From the NCBI GenBank assembly GCA_001898725.1, contig MKUV01000008.1, positions 106,211 to 158,764 on the forward strand: a DNA stretch of 52,554 nucleotides. The letters run 5' to 3'. Below the pieces are notes generated by a model. That model saw nothing but the letters and a program-made list of their open reading frames with translations. It searched no databases and had not been told where the DNA came from. The stretch is from Caedibacter sp. 37-49. GTDB lineage: Bacteria > Pseudomonadota > Alphaproteobacteria > Caedimonadales > Caedimonadaceae. Positions 44,090-51,972 of this stretch are shown one piece after another. The stretch's first letter is position 1, and every line of letters starts with the position of its first letter. A program made the translations under genes and the position numbers.

Positions 44090-45478
44090 ATGGCTGCTGA
44101 AAAAAATTCCACCTCTGAAGATTCACTTAAAGAAAACCTTTTCGGCGTTTCTGAAGAGCTTGTCCAAGCTATTTCATCAGCTTTAGAAAATAATGACGCC
44201 CCTAAAATCCAAGCTCTTATTAAAGATCTTCATGCAGCAGACGTTTCAGATCTTATTATTTCCTTAAATTCCGAATCCCGCAAACAATTTGTGAGTATAA
44301 TTAAAGATTCCTTAAATCCAGATGTTCTTGCAAATCTTGATATTCCAACGCGTGTCCAAGTTCTTAAAATGCTTGGCCCAAATCTGATTGCTGAAGCCTT
44401 AAAATCTCTTGCCAGTGATGATGCGCTTGAAGTCCTTTCTTCTCTTGGAAAAGAACATCAAGCAAAAGTCCTGCAATCTCTGCCGTCAAGAGAACGCGCA
44501 ATGTTCGAGAAGTTTTTAAGTTATCCCAAAGATAGCGCAGGCCGCCTTATGCAGCGTGAACTGGTATGCGTTCCTCCTTTTTGGACAGTCAGTGAAACCT
44601 TAAATTTTATCAAAAATTATCATGATTTACCGGAACATTTCTATACAATTTACATTATCGATCCTCGACATCATCCTTTAGGAGAAATTTCCTTAAGCCT
44701 TCTTCTGCGTCAACAAGAAGAAACAGTTGTCTCTGATATTATGAGCCAGGATATGCGTTCCATACAGGTGACGAAAGATCAAGAAGAGGTTGCTTTTGCA
44801 TTCCGTCATTATGGTCTTGTTTCAGCACCCGTTATTGATGAAACAGGGCGTATTGTTGGAATGATTACAGTGGATGACGTTGTGGACGTTATTGGTGAAG
44901 AAGTTGAGGAAGATATTCTTCATATTGCCAAAGTTCATGAATTACATGTCAATGAATCTGTCACAAATACCGCTTATTGGCGGATTCGATGGCTAATTAT
45001 TACGCTGGTCAATACTTTAATTGCTTCATTTGTGATTGCCCAATTTCAAGTTTCAATCCAAAAAATGACGGCCCTCTCTTTCTTAATGACAATTAATGCA
45101 GCCATGGGGGGAAACTCTGGCATGCAAGTTGTCACGATTGTTGTCCGAGCTATTGCAACCCGCCAACTACGCGAGAGTGACATCTGGAGATCTGTCTCAC
45201 GAGAGGTTTTTGTAAGCTTAATAACAGGAACCTTTTTTGCCTTCTTATTAGGAAGCATTGCCGCGTTTTGGGTCAACGATATATGGTTGGGAATTATTCT
45301 AGCGGTTGCACTTTTTTGCAATATGTTATGGGCTGCTTTTGCAGGCACAATGCTTCCTATTTTGATTCATCGCTTAGGCCTGGATCCCGCTGTAAGTGCT
45401 GGTCCAATCTTAACAACTACAACAGATGTCTTTGGCTATGCAATATTTCTTGGACTTGCGACTTTAATTTTGCTCTAA
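44090..45478 (+). CDS. mgtE: Magnesium transporter MgtE
   Basis: 462 residues, as usual for MgtE (about 450). An N-terminal acidic helical domain (about 30-150, IQALIKDLHAADVSDLI), a CBS pair (about 155-280, with the SAGRLMQRELVCVPPFWTV start and VGMITVDDVVDVIGEEVEED) and a five-helix pore domain (from about 300; INAAMGGNSGMQVVTIVVRA and GPILTTTTDVFGYAIFLGLA are family words). CBS and N domains act as Mg-sensing gates. It is a Mg2+ importer of the inner membrane. The same-strand neighbours maeB (9 bases) and the thiolase (29 bases) suggest one operon. Confidence 0.95.
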   Translation: MAAEKNSTSEDSLKENLFGVSEELVQAISSALENNDAPKIQALIKDLHAADVSDLIISLNSESRKQFVSIIKDSLNPDVLANLDIPTRVQVLKMLGPNLIAEALKSLASDDALEVLSSLGKEHQAKVLQSLPSRERAMFEKFLSYPKDSAGRLMQRELVCVPPFWTVSETLNFIKNYHDLPEHFYTIYIIDPRHHPLGEISLSLLLRQQEETVVSDIMSQDMRSIQVTKDQEEVAFAFRHYGLVSAPVIDETGRIVGMITVDDVVDVIGEEVEEDILHIAKVHELHVNESVTNTAYWRIRWLIITLVNTLIASFVIAQFQVSIQKMTALSFLMTINAAMGGNSGMQVVTIVVRAIATRQLRESDIWRSVSREVFVSLITGTFFAFLLGSIAAFWVNDIWLGIILAVALFCNMLWAAFAGTMLPILIHRLGLDPAVSAGPILTTTTDVFGYAIFLGLATLILL

Positions 45479-45507
45479 TGAATAGAAAAATATAAAAGGG
45501 GAAGCAC

Positions 45508-46695
45508 ATGTCTAACAACGAAATTTGTATTGTCTCTGCCAAAAGAACACCTATGGGTTCATTTCAAGGATTATTAAGTTCTTATTCTGGTCCAGAATTG
45601 GGGGCTCATGCTATCCAATCTGTTCTGAAAGACATTTCTCTCGATCCTAGCCATATTCAAGAAGTTATTATGGGATGTGTTCTCTCTGCGGGTCTTGGTC
45701 AAGCCCCTGCAAGACAAGCTACAATTAAGGCAGGACTCTCCTCCAAAGTAAGCGCAACAACCATCAATAAAGTATGTGGTTCTGGCATGAAAGCCATTAT
45801 GCTGGCACATGATCAGATTAAAGCTTCTGAAGAAGCAATTATTATTGCAGGGGGCATGGAAAGTATGAGTAATGCTCCTTATCTTCTCTCAGAAGCCCGC
45901 AAAGGCTATCGAGCAGGCCATGGAAAGCTTATTGATCATATGATGTATGACGGCCTTGAAGATGCTTATAAAAAAGGCTGTTCAATGGGTTCTTTGGGAG
46001 AAATTGCTATACAACAGTGCCAACTTACACGCGCGCAACAAGATGAATTTGCTATCCTTTCCGCAAAAAAAGCTTTACAAGCTATTGAACAAGGCTGGTT
46101 TCAAAAAGAAATTTCTCCCCTTTCTATAAATATAGGAAAAGAAACGAAAATCGTTGTAGACGATGAGCCACCAACACGCGTCAAATTCGACAAGATCCCT
46201 CTTCTTAAGCCCGCTTTTAAGGAAGATGGGACAATCACAGCAGCAAACTCAAGTCCTTTAACCGATGGCGCAGCAGCCGTTGCTTTGATGACAACCACGA
46301 AAGCAAATGAGCATCACCTTACACCTCGTGCAATTATCCGAGGACATGTCAGTTATTCTCATGAGCCTGATTTATTTACCTTGGCACCAATCAATGCCAT
46401 TAAAATATTACTTGAGAAAGTTAATTGGAAAAAAGAAGATGTCGACCTATTTGAAATTAATGAAGCTTTTGCATTTGTTCCTATGGCGGTTATACAAGAC
46501 TTAAAACTTGATTCTAATAAAGTAAATGTCCACGGAGGAGCATGTGCATTAGGGCATCCAATTGGTGCAAGTGGAACGCGTATTGTTGTGACCCTATTAC
46601 ATGCTTTAGAAAAATATAATCTTAAACGAGGTATTGCTGCTCTCTGCATTGGTGGTGGAGAAGCAACAGCCATTGCGATTGAAAGACCAGTATAA
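45508..46695 (+). CDS. phaA: Acetyl-CoA C-acetyltransferase (thiolase)
   Basis: 395 residues, the normal thiolase II length. The acyl-carrying Cys90 is in NKVCGSGMKAIMLA, NEAFAFVPMAVIQ and GGACALGHPIGASGTRIVV hold the catalytic His, and CIGGGEATAIAIE the acid-base Cys. It condenses or splits acetoacetyl-CoA (biosynthetic or degradative, which cannot be told by sequence). No phaB or phaC gene is next to it, so the pathway is open. GGGG upstream helps initiation. The following DMT gene begins at the base after its stop. Confidence 0.92.
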   Translation: MSNNEICIVSAKRTPMGSFQGLLSSYSGPELGAHAIQSVLKDISLDPSHIQEVIMGCVLSAGLGQAPARQATIKAGLSSKVSATTINKVCGSGMKAIMLAHDQIKASEEAIIIAGGMESMSNAPYLLSEARKGYRAGHGKLIDHMMYDGLEDAYKKGCSMGSLGEIAIQQCQLTRAQQDEFAILSAKKALQAIEQGWFQKEISPLSINIGKETKIVVDDEPPTRVKFDKIPLLKPAFKEDGTITAANSSPLTDGAAAVALMTTTKANEHHLTPRAIIRGHVSYSHEPDLFTLAPINAIKILLEKVNWKKEDVDLFEINEAFAFVPMAVIQDLKLDSNKVNVHGGACALGHPIGASGTRIVVTLLHALEKYNLKRGIAALCIGGGEATAIAIERPV

Positions 46696-47592
46696 ATGAC
46701 TTTTAGAGATACATTAACGGCAATTTTTGTTGTTTTTCTGTGGTCTACGAGTCTTCTTGTTCAGAAATTTGCTGTTAATCATATCTCAATTTATGTCCTT
46801 GGTTTTTTACGCCTTTTGACCGCTGTTCCACTTATTTTCATTTATCGACGGCCTGCTCATCCTATTTGGCGTTATCTCCTGATTGGCTTCTTTTGGAATG
46901 TGCTGAATTTTTTATTTATTGGCATTGGATTTAAATCAGGAATAGGCGCTGGGATTTCATCATTTTTAATTCAAACAAATGCTTTCTTTGGCGTCTTTTT
47001 TTGTTATGTTCTCTTACGAGAAAATGTTCATATAATTGAAATAGTTGGGATGTTTATTGCCTCTTACGGCGTTTATTTATTATCGCAAGATAGTTCTACC
47101 CCTTTACAAGGTGCTACACTCATAGGTATTATTTCTATTTTACTTTCTTCTGTTTGTTGGGGGATTGGTTTTACATTGTTAAAAAAACTGAAGATTGGCG
47201 GTACTATGTCTGATAACGTTTGGCTTTCAATTGTCTCTGCTCCCTCTTTATTCATGATTCCTTTTTTGTTAGAGGGACCTCAGAAAGCTAGCCTTGAATT
47301 TTCTAACTTGAGCTTTATTGGGATTGCTTGTGCTCTCTATGTAGGTTTTGTGTCAACAATATGCGCAAGCTATCTATGGTTAAACCTAGCCCATCGGGTT
47401 TCAACAGCCCAACAAGCCCCCTTTATGCTTCTCTTACCAATCTTTACTTGTGCTCTTTCAATTTTATCCATGCAAGAAATATTAACACTTTCTCAACTTT
47501 TTGCTGGTGGAATCATTTTGTTTGGCGTTTTTATAACGCGTGGAGTTCCACTCCTAAAACGTCTTAAAATGTATAATTTTCATTTAAACTAA
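46696..47592 (+). CDS. EamA/DMT-family permease
   Basis: 298 residues and ten hydrophobic segments in two EamA halves (FVVFLWSTSLLVQKFAVNHI at the start; SVCWGIGFTLLKKL in the middle). The first half has W-S-T where many relatives have WG(S/T). It starts at the first base after the thiolase stop, so it is translationally coupled. Substrate unknown; family members move amino acids, sugars or nucleotide precursors. It is intact, unlike the interrupted permease at 21.8 kb. Confidence 0.88.
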   Translation: MTFRDTLTAIFVVFLWSTSLLVQKFAVNHISIYVLGFLRLLTAVPLIFIYRRPAHPIWRYLLIGFFWNVLNFLFIGIGFKSGIGAGISSFLIQTNAFFGVFFCYVLLRENVHIIEIVGMFIASYGVYLLSQDSSTPLQGATLIGIISILLSSVCWGIGFTLLKKLKIGGTMSDNVWLSIVSAPSLFMIPFLLEGPQKASLEFSNLSFIGIACALYVGFVSTICASYLWLNLAHRVSTAQQAPFMLLLPIFTCALSILSMQEILTLSQLFAGGIILFGVFITRGVPLLKRLKMYNFHLN

Positions 47593-47604
47593 AGCATACA
47601 ACTC

Positions 47605-48495
47605 ATGATTGATTTTGATAAACTTCGCATTTTTTATCACGTTGCTAAAGAAGGCTCTGTAAAACGAGCGGCACACACTTTAGAGAAGAATCCAACTTCT
47701 ATTTGGAAGCATATTATGGATTTAGAGCATTATTTTAAAGCAAAGCTCTTTCTCCGCCGTAAAAAAATTGGTCTTGAACTTACTGAGCTGGGCGAAAGTC
47801 TTTTTAAAGATGTGAATAATTTGATCCCAAATCTAGAAAGAGCCTGCACACGACTTGCCCAAGAAGAAAAAGTAAAGGATGACTTATTCATCATTACAAC
47901 GAATGGTGTCGTTGGTATTTGGTTGATTGAAAAGTTAAAGCCTTTCCTTGAACATAAGCAAAATGTCAAAGTAAGAATTTCAACAACAAACTCAGAAGTG
48001 GATTTTTTAAACTCCAAAGCTGATATTGGAATTTTAACAAAAATGAATTATTCTGAAGGTCTTACGCAACAAAAAGTAATGACTTATCATAGTAAACTCT
48101 TTGCCAGCCAAGAGTACCTTGACAAATATGGCGTGCCTAAAACAATTGATGATTTACAGAATCATAAATTAATTAGCTTTTATCCTGAACTTCCGGGCTA
48201 TCGAGGAAATGCCGATTGGCATTTACAAAAGAATATGCCACCTCATACAATACGTGAGAGTTGGCTTGCCGTTAACTCAGCGAGTTGCCAACTTGAAGCT
48301 GCACGCCGTGGAATGGGGATTCTTGCAATAGGAAAAGAATTTTCTCAATTAGAAGATGCCTCCTTAGTAGAAGTATTGCCCGATGAAGTTGGCGCCATTT
48401 TTGATATCTATTTTATAACGCGCGCTGCAGATTTTAGATCTGGTCTTATTCGAGAATGCTATGAATTCTTAAAATTAAATGAATTGAAAAGTTAA
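47605..48495 (+). CDS. LysR-family transcriptional regulator
   Basis: 296 residues, with the LysR start MIDFDKLRIFYHVAKEGSVK followed by RAAHTLEKNPTSIWKHIMDLE (helix-turn-helix, about residues 18-38) and ELTELGESLF. The effector domain (about 90-296) has the two-lobed pattern. In this family the sensor often regulates nearby genes, so the DMT permease and thiolase next to it, on the same strand, are candidates. It lies at the 3' end of the same-strand block. Confidence 0.9.
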   Translation: MIDFDKLRIFYHVAKEGSVKRAAHTLEKNPTSIWKHIMDLEHYFKAKLFLRRKKIGLELTELGESLFKDVNNLIPNLERACTRLAQEEKVKDDLFIITTNGVVGIWLIEKLKPFLEHKQNVKVRISTTNSEVDFLNSKADIGILTKMNYSEGLTQQKVMTYHSKLFASQEYLDKYGVPKTIDDLQNHKLISFYPELPGYRGNADWHLQKNMPPHTIRESWLAVNSASCQLEAARRGMGILAIGKEFSQLEDASLVEVLPDEVGAIFDIYFITRAADFRSGLIRECYEFLKLNELKS

Positions 48496-48670
48496 ATTTT
48501 TATGTTAATGTAAATTAAATTTTAAGTATTTTGATAGTTTTTAGACCATAACCTTTAAGTTTTAGTGTGGCCTTTTTCTTAAAAGAACAATGTATGTCAG
48601 AAGATAAAGGTGCTAGCAGTATTATGAAATGATTAATTTTGTCTTAAGAAAATAAAAATAGGTTAATAAT

Positions 48671-49636
48671 TTGCACCACTTGTTTGAAGCTCTTCCTTGT
48701 GAAAAACGTGCTCTCTTTTTGAGGACAGCCTTAAACAAAGCACTTATTTCTAGCTTACTACATCTTTTAGAAGTGGCAGAGGATGTATTTTCTCCAGAAA
48801 CGTACCAACGATCTTTAGAAAAGTTACGCTCTCTTAATCCAGAGAAAAAGTTTTCAAGTTTCTTATACGCTTTAAATACAGCTTTTTCACAAGCTATTAT
48901 GAAAGAAGATATTGAAAAAATTCAAATAATTGTTCAAAATATTATTGAAAATCGTTTTCAAATTGAGGGGATTAATTTTCTTTCGGTTAAAGATATACCT
49001 CCTTATTATTGTGAATTATTTGAACAATCCTCAAGTTTTGAAATTCCTGGTGGGGCAACTTTTACAGGTTCTTCCCCAGCAGGCCATCAAAGAATAAAAT
49101 CGCTTTTTCAACAAGGATTAGATCTGATTTCTAAAAGTTGTGAAGACCTTTATAAAGAAATACAGGTGTTTTTAGGAGAAATATTAACTTTTGATTCACC
49201 TCAAATGAAATATGGCTCTAGTTTCAATCTTTTCGGCTTAATATATATTCGTGAAACTTTTCCATTTGATACTATTGCTGATGTTGTGGATGCGTTAGCG
49301 CACGAGACAGGTCATATACATTTATATTCTTTATCAGCAGATGATCCCTTAGTGTTAAATCCTCCGGAAGAACGCTATCCTGCCCCTTTAAGAAAAGACT
49401 TGCGCCCGCTCATTGGCATTTATCATGCAAGTTTCGTGGTTTCACGCGTTTTGTATGCCTTACGAGCACTTTATAGGCATAAATTACTTTCAGAAGATGA
49501 TCAAACACGATGCGCAACTCTTATTGAAGAGTATAAATTAAAGTATACTCTAGGGCTTGAAACTATTCAAAAACATGCAAAAATGACCTCGCTAGGTCAA
49601 GATATTTTAAACTCTACTATGAAATTAGCAAGCTAA
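48671..49636 (+). CDS. HExxH-motif peptide-modification-like protein (HEXXH/aKG-HExxH hydroxylase family)
   Basis: 321 residues from a TTG start (AGG 9 bases upstream); an in-frame TAG at 48659 bounds it, so no longer N-terminus is possible. Metal motif HETGH (211-215) lies in VDALAHETGHIHLYSL; a likely third ligand is His252 in IGIYHASFV. Between them NPPEERYPAPLRKDLRPL (230-247) matches the pattern of HEXXH-motif domains associated with radical-SAM and other peptide-modifying loci, some of which are iron/2-oxoglutarate peptide beta-hydroxylases (established for the family). The N-terminal 150 residues are helical and may bind a leader peptide. A 67-residue peptide gene follows 141 bases later. 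Not a typical protease: no Met-turn. Function in this organism is inferred. Confidence 0.7.
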   Translation: MHHLFEALPCEKRALFLRTALNKALISSLLHLLEVAEDVFSPETYQRSLEKLRSLNPEKKFSSFLYALNTAFSQAIMKEDIEKIQIIVQNIIENRFQIEGINFLSVKDIPPYYCELFEQSSSFEIPGGATFTGSSPAGHQRIKSLFQQGLDLISKSCEDLYKEIQVFLGEILTFDSPQMKYGSSFNLFGLIYIRETFPFDTIADVVDALAHETGHIHLYSLSADDPLVLNPPEERYPAPLRKDLRPLIGIYHASFVVSRVLYALRALYRHKLLSEDDQTRCATLIEEYKLKYTLGLETIQKHAKMTSLGQDILNSTMKLAS

Positions 49637-49652
49637 TGTCAAGTTCATAGAA

Positions 49653-49697
49653 TTTTTTGCGACAAAAAGCTTTTATCGCAAAAATTGATTTTTTTCT
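49653..49697 (+). terminator. AT-rich hairpin terminator after the HExxH gene
   Basis: TTTTTGCGA (49654-49662) pairs with TCGCAAAAA (49676-49684), with AAAAGCTTTT inside the loop also self-pairing, and a T-run follows (to 49697). It ends the HExxH transcript in front of the peptide gene, so the two may be transcribed separately. Confidence 0.7.
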
Positions 49698-49776
49698 TTG
49701 CAGATTTAAATCAGATGTGTTACACCTCTAAAAGATAAGTATAAAAAATTAACTATCTAAACTGGAGGACGTAAAT

Positions 49777-49980
49777 ATGCCAAATCATCGTAAAGTTACT
49801 CTTACGGCTAACGAAATTGCGCAAGCTCTTACGCAAATGAATTCCTCAGTTTTTACCTCTTTTTCACGCCCTAATCCAAGCTCTCAAAAGCATCTTGAAG
49901 CTGCTGCATCTTGGGTAGTTAATCGTCGCAAAGAGAACTCTTTTCGTTTTTCAACGGCAGTCTACGGCTCGCCTATCTGA
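49777..49980 (+). CDS. Small peptide, candidate RiPP precursor next to the HExxH enzyme
   Basis: 67 residues: MPNHRKVTLTANEIAQALTQ at the start, then a Ser/Phe/Asn-rich middle and a C-terminus SFRFSTAVYGSPI. A strong ribosome site (CTGGAGGACG, GGAGG 8 bases before ATG) suggests high expression. A polar leader-like N-terminus with a predicted helix (TANEIAQALTQMN) precedes an aromatic/Ser/Asn-rich core, as in RiPP precursors, but there is no cysteine and no cleavage motif. The link to the upstream enzyme is by position only. It may also be an unrelated small protein. Confidence 0.5.
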   Translation: MPNHRKVTLTANEIAQALTQMNSSVFTSFSRPNPSSQKHLEAAASWVVNRRKENSFRFSTAVYGSPI

Positions 49981-50001
49981 AACTTTTAGTTTTTAAAGTT
50001 T
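49980..50001. terminator. Weak AT-rich hairpin between the peptide gene and convergent umuC
   Basis: AAACTTT (49980-49986) pairs with AAAGTTT (49995-50001) around TTAGTTTT-type loop bases. Pairing is A/T only, so confidence is low. Confidence 0.35.
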
Positions 50002-50037
50002 TTAGCTGATAAGATAGCTCTTTTGCAAATAGGGCTG

Positions 50038-51294
50038 TTAAAGTACCTTTGCAAGTTGACCCCATTTCGTTGTGTAACAAGGTGATAAATGTTCACGTTG
50101 CGTTAATTCAAAAGCTTTTAAACTAAAATCACCATAAAATATCCCTTTGCTTCCAAATTTTCTCTTAATTTGATCTATTGTTTTTGTAAGCATTATTCTT
50201 CTTTTTTCCAAAGGATGTGAGAATAAAGAATATTGAACATGAGAAGCATCAATTAAACGCGTAAAACAAATACCTGCTTTTTTATATTGATGCTTTGGAT
50301 AAAAGATTTTTTTTAATCCGGCTTGGCTTGCACGAATCAAGGTTAATGTCTCATCAGAAGGCCTATCAAGATTTATCTCATATCCATTGGCATAATACTC
50401 TTTTTGATGAAATCGATCCGTTTTTATAAAAATATATACATGTGTTGCTAATTTATTTTCTTTCCGCAATTTCTCTGCTGCCTTTTCAGTAAAGGCGCAA
50501 ATAAACGACGATAAATCTTCAAAAGAAGAAAGTGGCTTTTTAAAAGAGCGCGAAACCAAGATCATTTTTTTTGATGCCTCTTGTGTTTCAAGTGGATAAG
50601 CGACTTGTCCATTCAGTTCCCAAACTATTCTTTCTCCTATCACACTCATAAATTGACGCACCCATTTCAAAGGAACTTTTTTAAGATCAAGGGCTGTCTC
50701 AATATGGTGATTTTTAAGACAAGCAGTATATTTATGTCCGACACCCCAAACTTCTTTTACAGGTAAGCTTGATAACACTTCATCAATCTCTGTTTCTTTG
50801 AGAAGAATTCGAATTCCTTTTTCTCGCTTTGCACAGATATTCGCCACTTTTGCTAATGTTTTTGTATAAGAGACTCCAATTGAAATTGGAATTCCTGTCC
50901 ATTGTTGAACCCGTTCTTGAAGTTCTTGACAAAACACTTCAATTTTATGATCAGGGATGGCTGAAAGATCTAAAAATGCTTCATCAATAGAATAAACATT
51001 TATTAAGGGAACCATCGTTTTTATAGTGGCCATGACGCGCCTAGACAGGTCTGCATATAGCTCAAAATTAGAAGAAAATATTTTAATATCATGCTTTTTG
51101 GCAATCGAGACAAATTTAAAATAGGGCTCTCCCATTCTAATATTAAGTGCCTTTGCCTCATTTGATCTTGAAATTGCACAACCATCATTATTAGAAAGGA
51201 CAACAAGAGGCTTTTCTTTTAAATCTGGAGGAAAAACACGCTCACAAGACACAAAAAAGTTATTACAATCTACTAATCCTACCTTGGATTTCAT
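50038..51294 (-). CDS. umuC: Y-family DNA polymerase V catalytic subunit UmuC
   Basis: 418 residues (family about 420). GLVDCNNFFVSCERVFPPDL with the metal Asp9, VVLSNNDGCAISRSNEAKAL, YSIDEAFLDLS (the second metal-binding DE), GIPISIGVSYTKTLAKVANICAKREKG and GVGHKYTACL are canonical. It makes error-prone copies past lesions during the SOS response, normally with UmuD'. No umuD gene was found next to it in the window; it may lie elsewhere. A putative SOS box lies about 240 bp upstream. Confidence 0.95.
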   Translation of the reverse strand: MKSKVGLVDCNNFFVSCERVFPPDLKEKPLVVLSNNDGCAISRSNEAKALNIRMGEPYFKFVSIAKKHDIKIFSSNFELYADLSRRVMATIKTMVPLINVYSIDEAFLDLSAIPDHKIEVFCQELQERVQQWTGIPISIGVSYTKTLAKVANICAKREKGIRILLKETEIDEVLSSLPVKEVWGVGHKYTACLKNHHIETALDLKKVPLKWVRQFMSVIGERIVWELNGQVAYPLETQEASKKMILVSRSFKKPLSSFEDLSSFICAFTEKAAEKLRKENKLATHVYIFIKTDRFHQKEYYANGYEINLDRPSDETLTLIRASQAGLKKIFYPKHQYKKAGICFTRLIDASHVQYSLFSHPLEKRRIMLTKTIDQIKRKFGSKGIFYGDFSLKAFELTQREHLSPCYTTKWGQLAKVL

Positions 51295-51401
51295 TTTTTT
51301 CTTCTAAACAAGTGTTAACATTGAAGAGAAAACTCTTTTTTACGGTCTATATGAAAAGGATACGAATGCTTTTTTTCAATTATGATGTCTATTTATTATT
51401 T

Positions 51402-51423
51402 TTGATTTTTGATCAAAAATCAA
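51402..51423. promoter_or_regulatory. 22-bp perfect palindrome upstream of umuC
   Basis: Half-site TTGATTTTTGA (51402-51412) is exactly repeated inverted (51413-51423). It lies 108-129 bp before the umuC start. It could be a repressor operator or a hairpin in the leader; no protein is known from the sequence. Confidence 0.4.
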
Positions 51424-51535
51424 TAGAAAAATATTTTTTATAGAAAATTCTTTGTATAGTTGGAAAAAGCTTATTTATTCGTGAGCGTTCATTGTTAGAA
51501 ACTTTAAACAAAGCTATTGTAATACTTAGATTAAC

Positions 51536-51550
51536 GAACTTTATATGAAC
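51536..51550 (-). promoter_or_regulatory. Putative LexA (SOS) box, alphaproteobacterial type
   Basis: On the minus strand the sequence is GTTC-ATATAAA-GTTC, a GTTC-N7-GTTC direct repeat, the alphaproteobacterial LexA site. It lies about 242 bp upstream of the umuC start, with a TATAAA-like -10 inside. About one such match is expected by chance in a window of this size and composition, so its location is the main support. Confidence 0.45.
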
Positions 51551-51657
51551 ATTTGACTAAAAAGATTCTCAATTAAGAGAAAGCTAAGTTACAGAAAAAA
51601 TCTAGAAAAGAATGGGGGGATGACAACAATTTTTGAGCCTACCCTGTTTTATATTTT

Positions 51658-51695
51658 TTAAAGTTCCCTTCCCTAACTTGCTCAGGGAACTTTAA
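51658..51695. repeat. Inverted repeat with 11-bp arms
   Basis: TTAAAGTTCCC (51658-51668) pairs exactly with GGGAACTTTAA (51685-51695). The 16-base loop holds a further CCCT/AGGG match. No T-run follows on either strand that would make it a normal terminator. Function unknown. Confidence 0.5.
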
Positions 51696-51972
51696 GGCTT
51701 ATGGTAGCCCCCAACTACCTTTTAAAAATAAGTTATCATAAAAAAATATAATTTCAAGAGGAAAGTTATTGTTTTTATTGGATTTTTCATATTTTATTGA
51801 AAGATGAATTTAATATCTCAATTTTTGAGATAAAGAGATCAACAATAACACAAACTTATTTTTATCATTTACATACCATCTTTAAGCAAAAAAATAATGA
51901 CGGTTAAAATAATTCTTAGGAGCTAATAATTTTAAACTATTAAAAAGGAAAATTTTAGAAAAAGTAAACTCT

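Larger units (their letters stand above)
51295..51972. other. AT-rich intergenic region with palindromes
   Basis: This 678-base stretch has no credible gene. It holds the SOS-box-like and two palindromic elements listed separately, and a small hairpin TATCTCAA/TTGAGATA (51814-51832) near 51820. It resembles a promoter/regulatory region for umuC in its first 260 bases; the rest is unexplained. Confidence 0.7.

Noticed and set aside
48594-48632. 12-codon open frame ahead of the HExxH gene (MSEDKGASSIMK)
   Set aside because: No ribosome site and too short to support; a leader peptide is possible but not shown.
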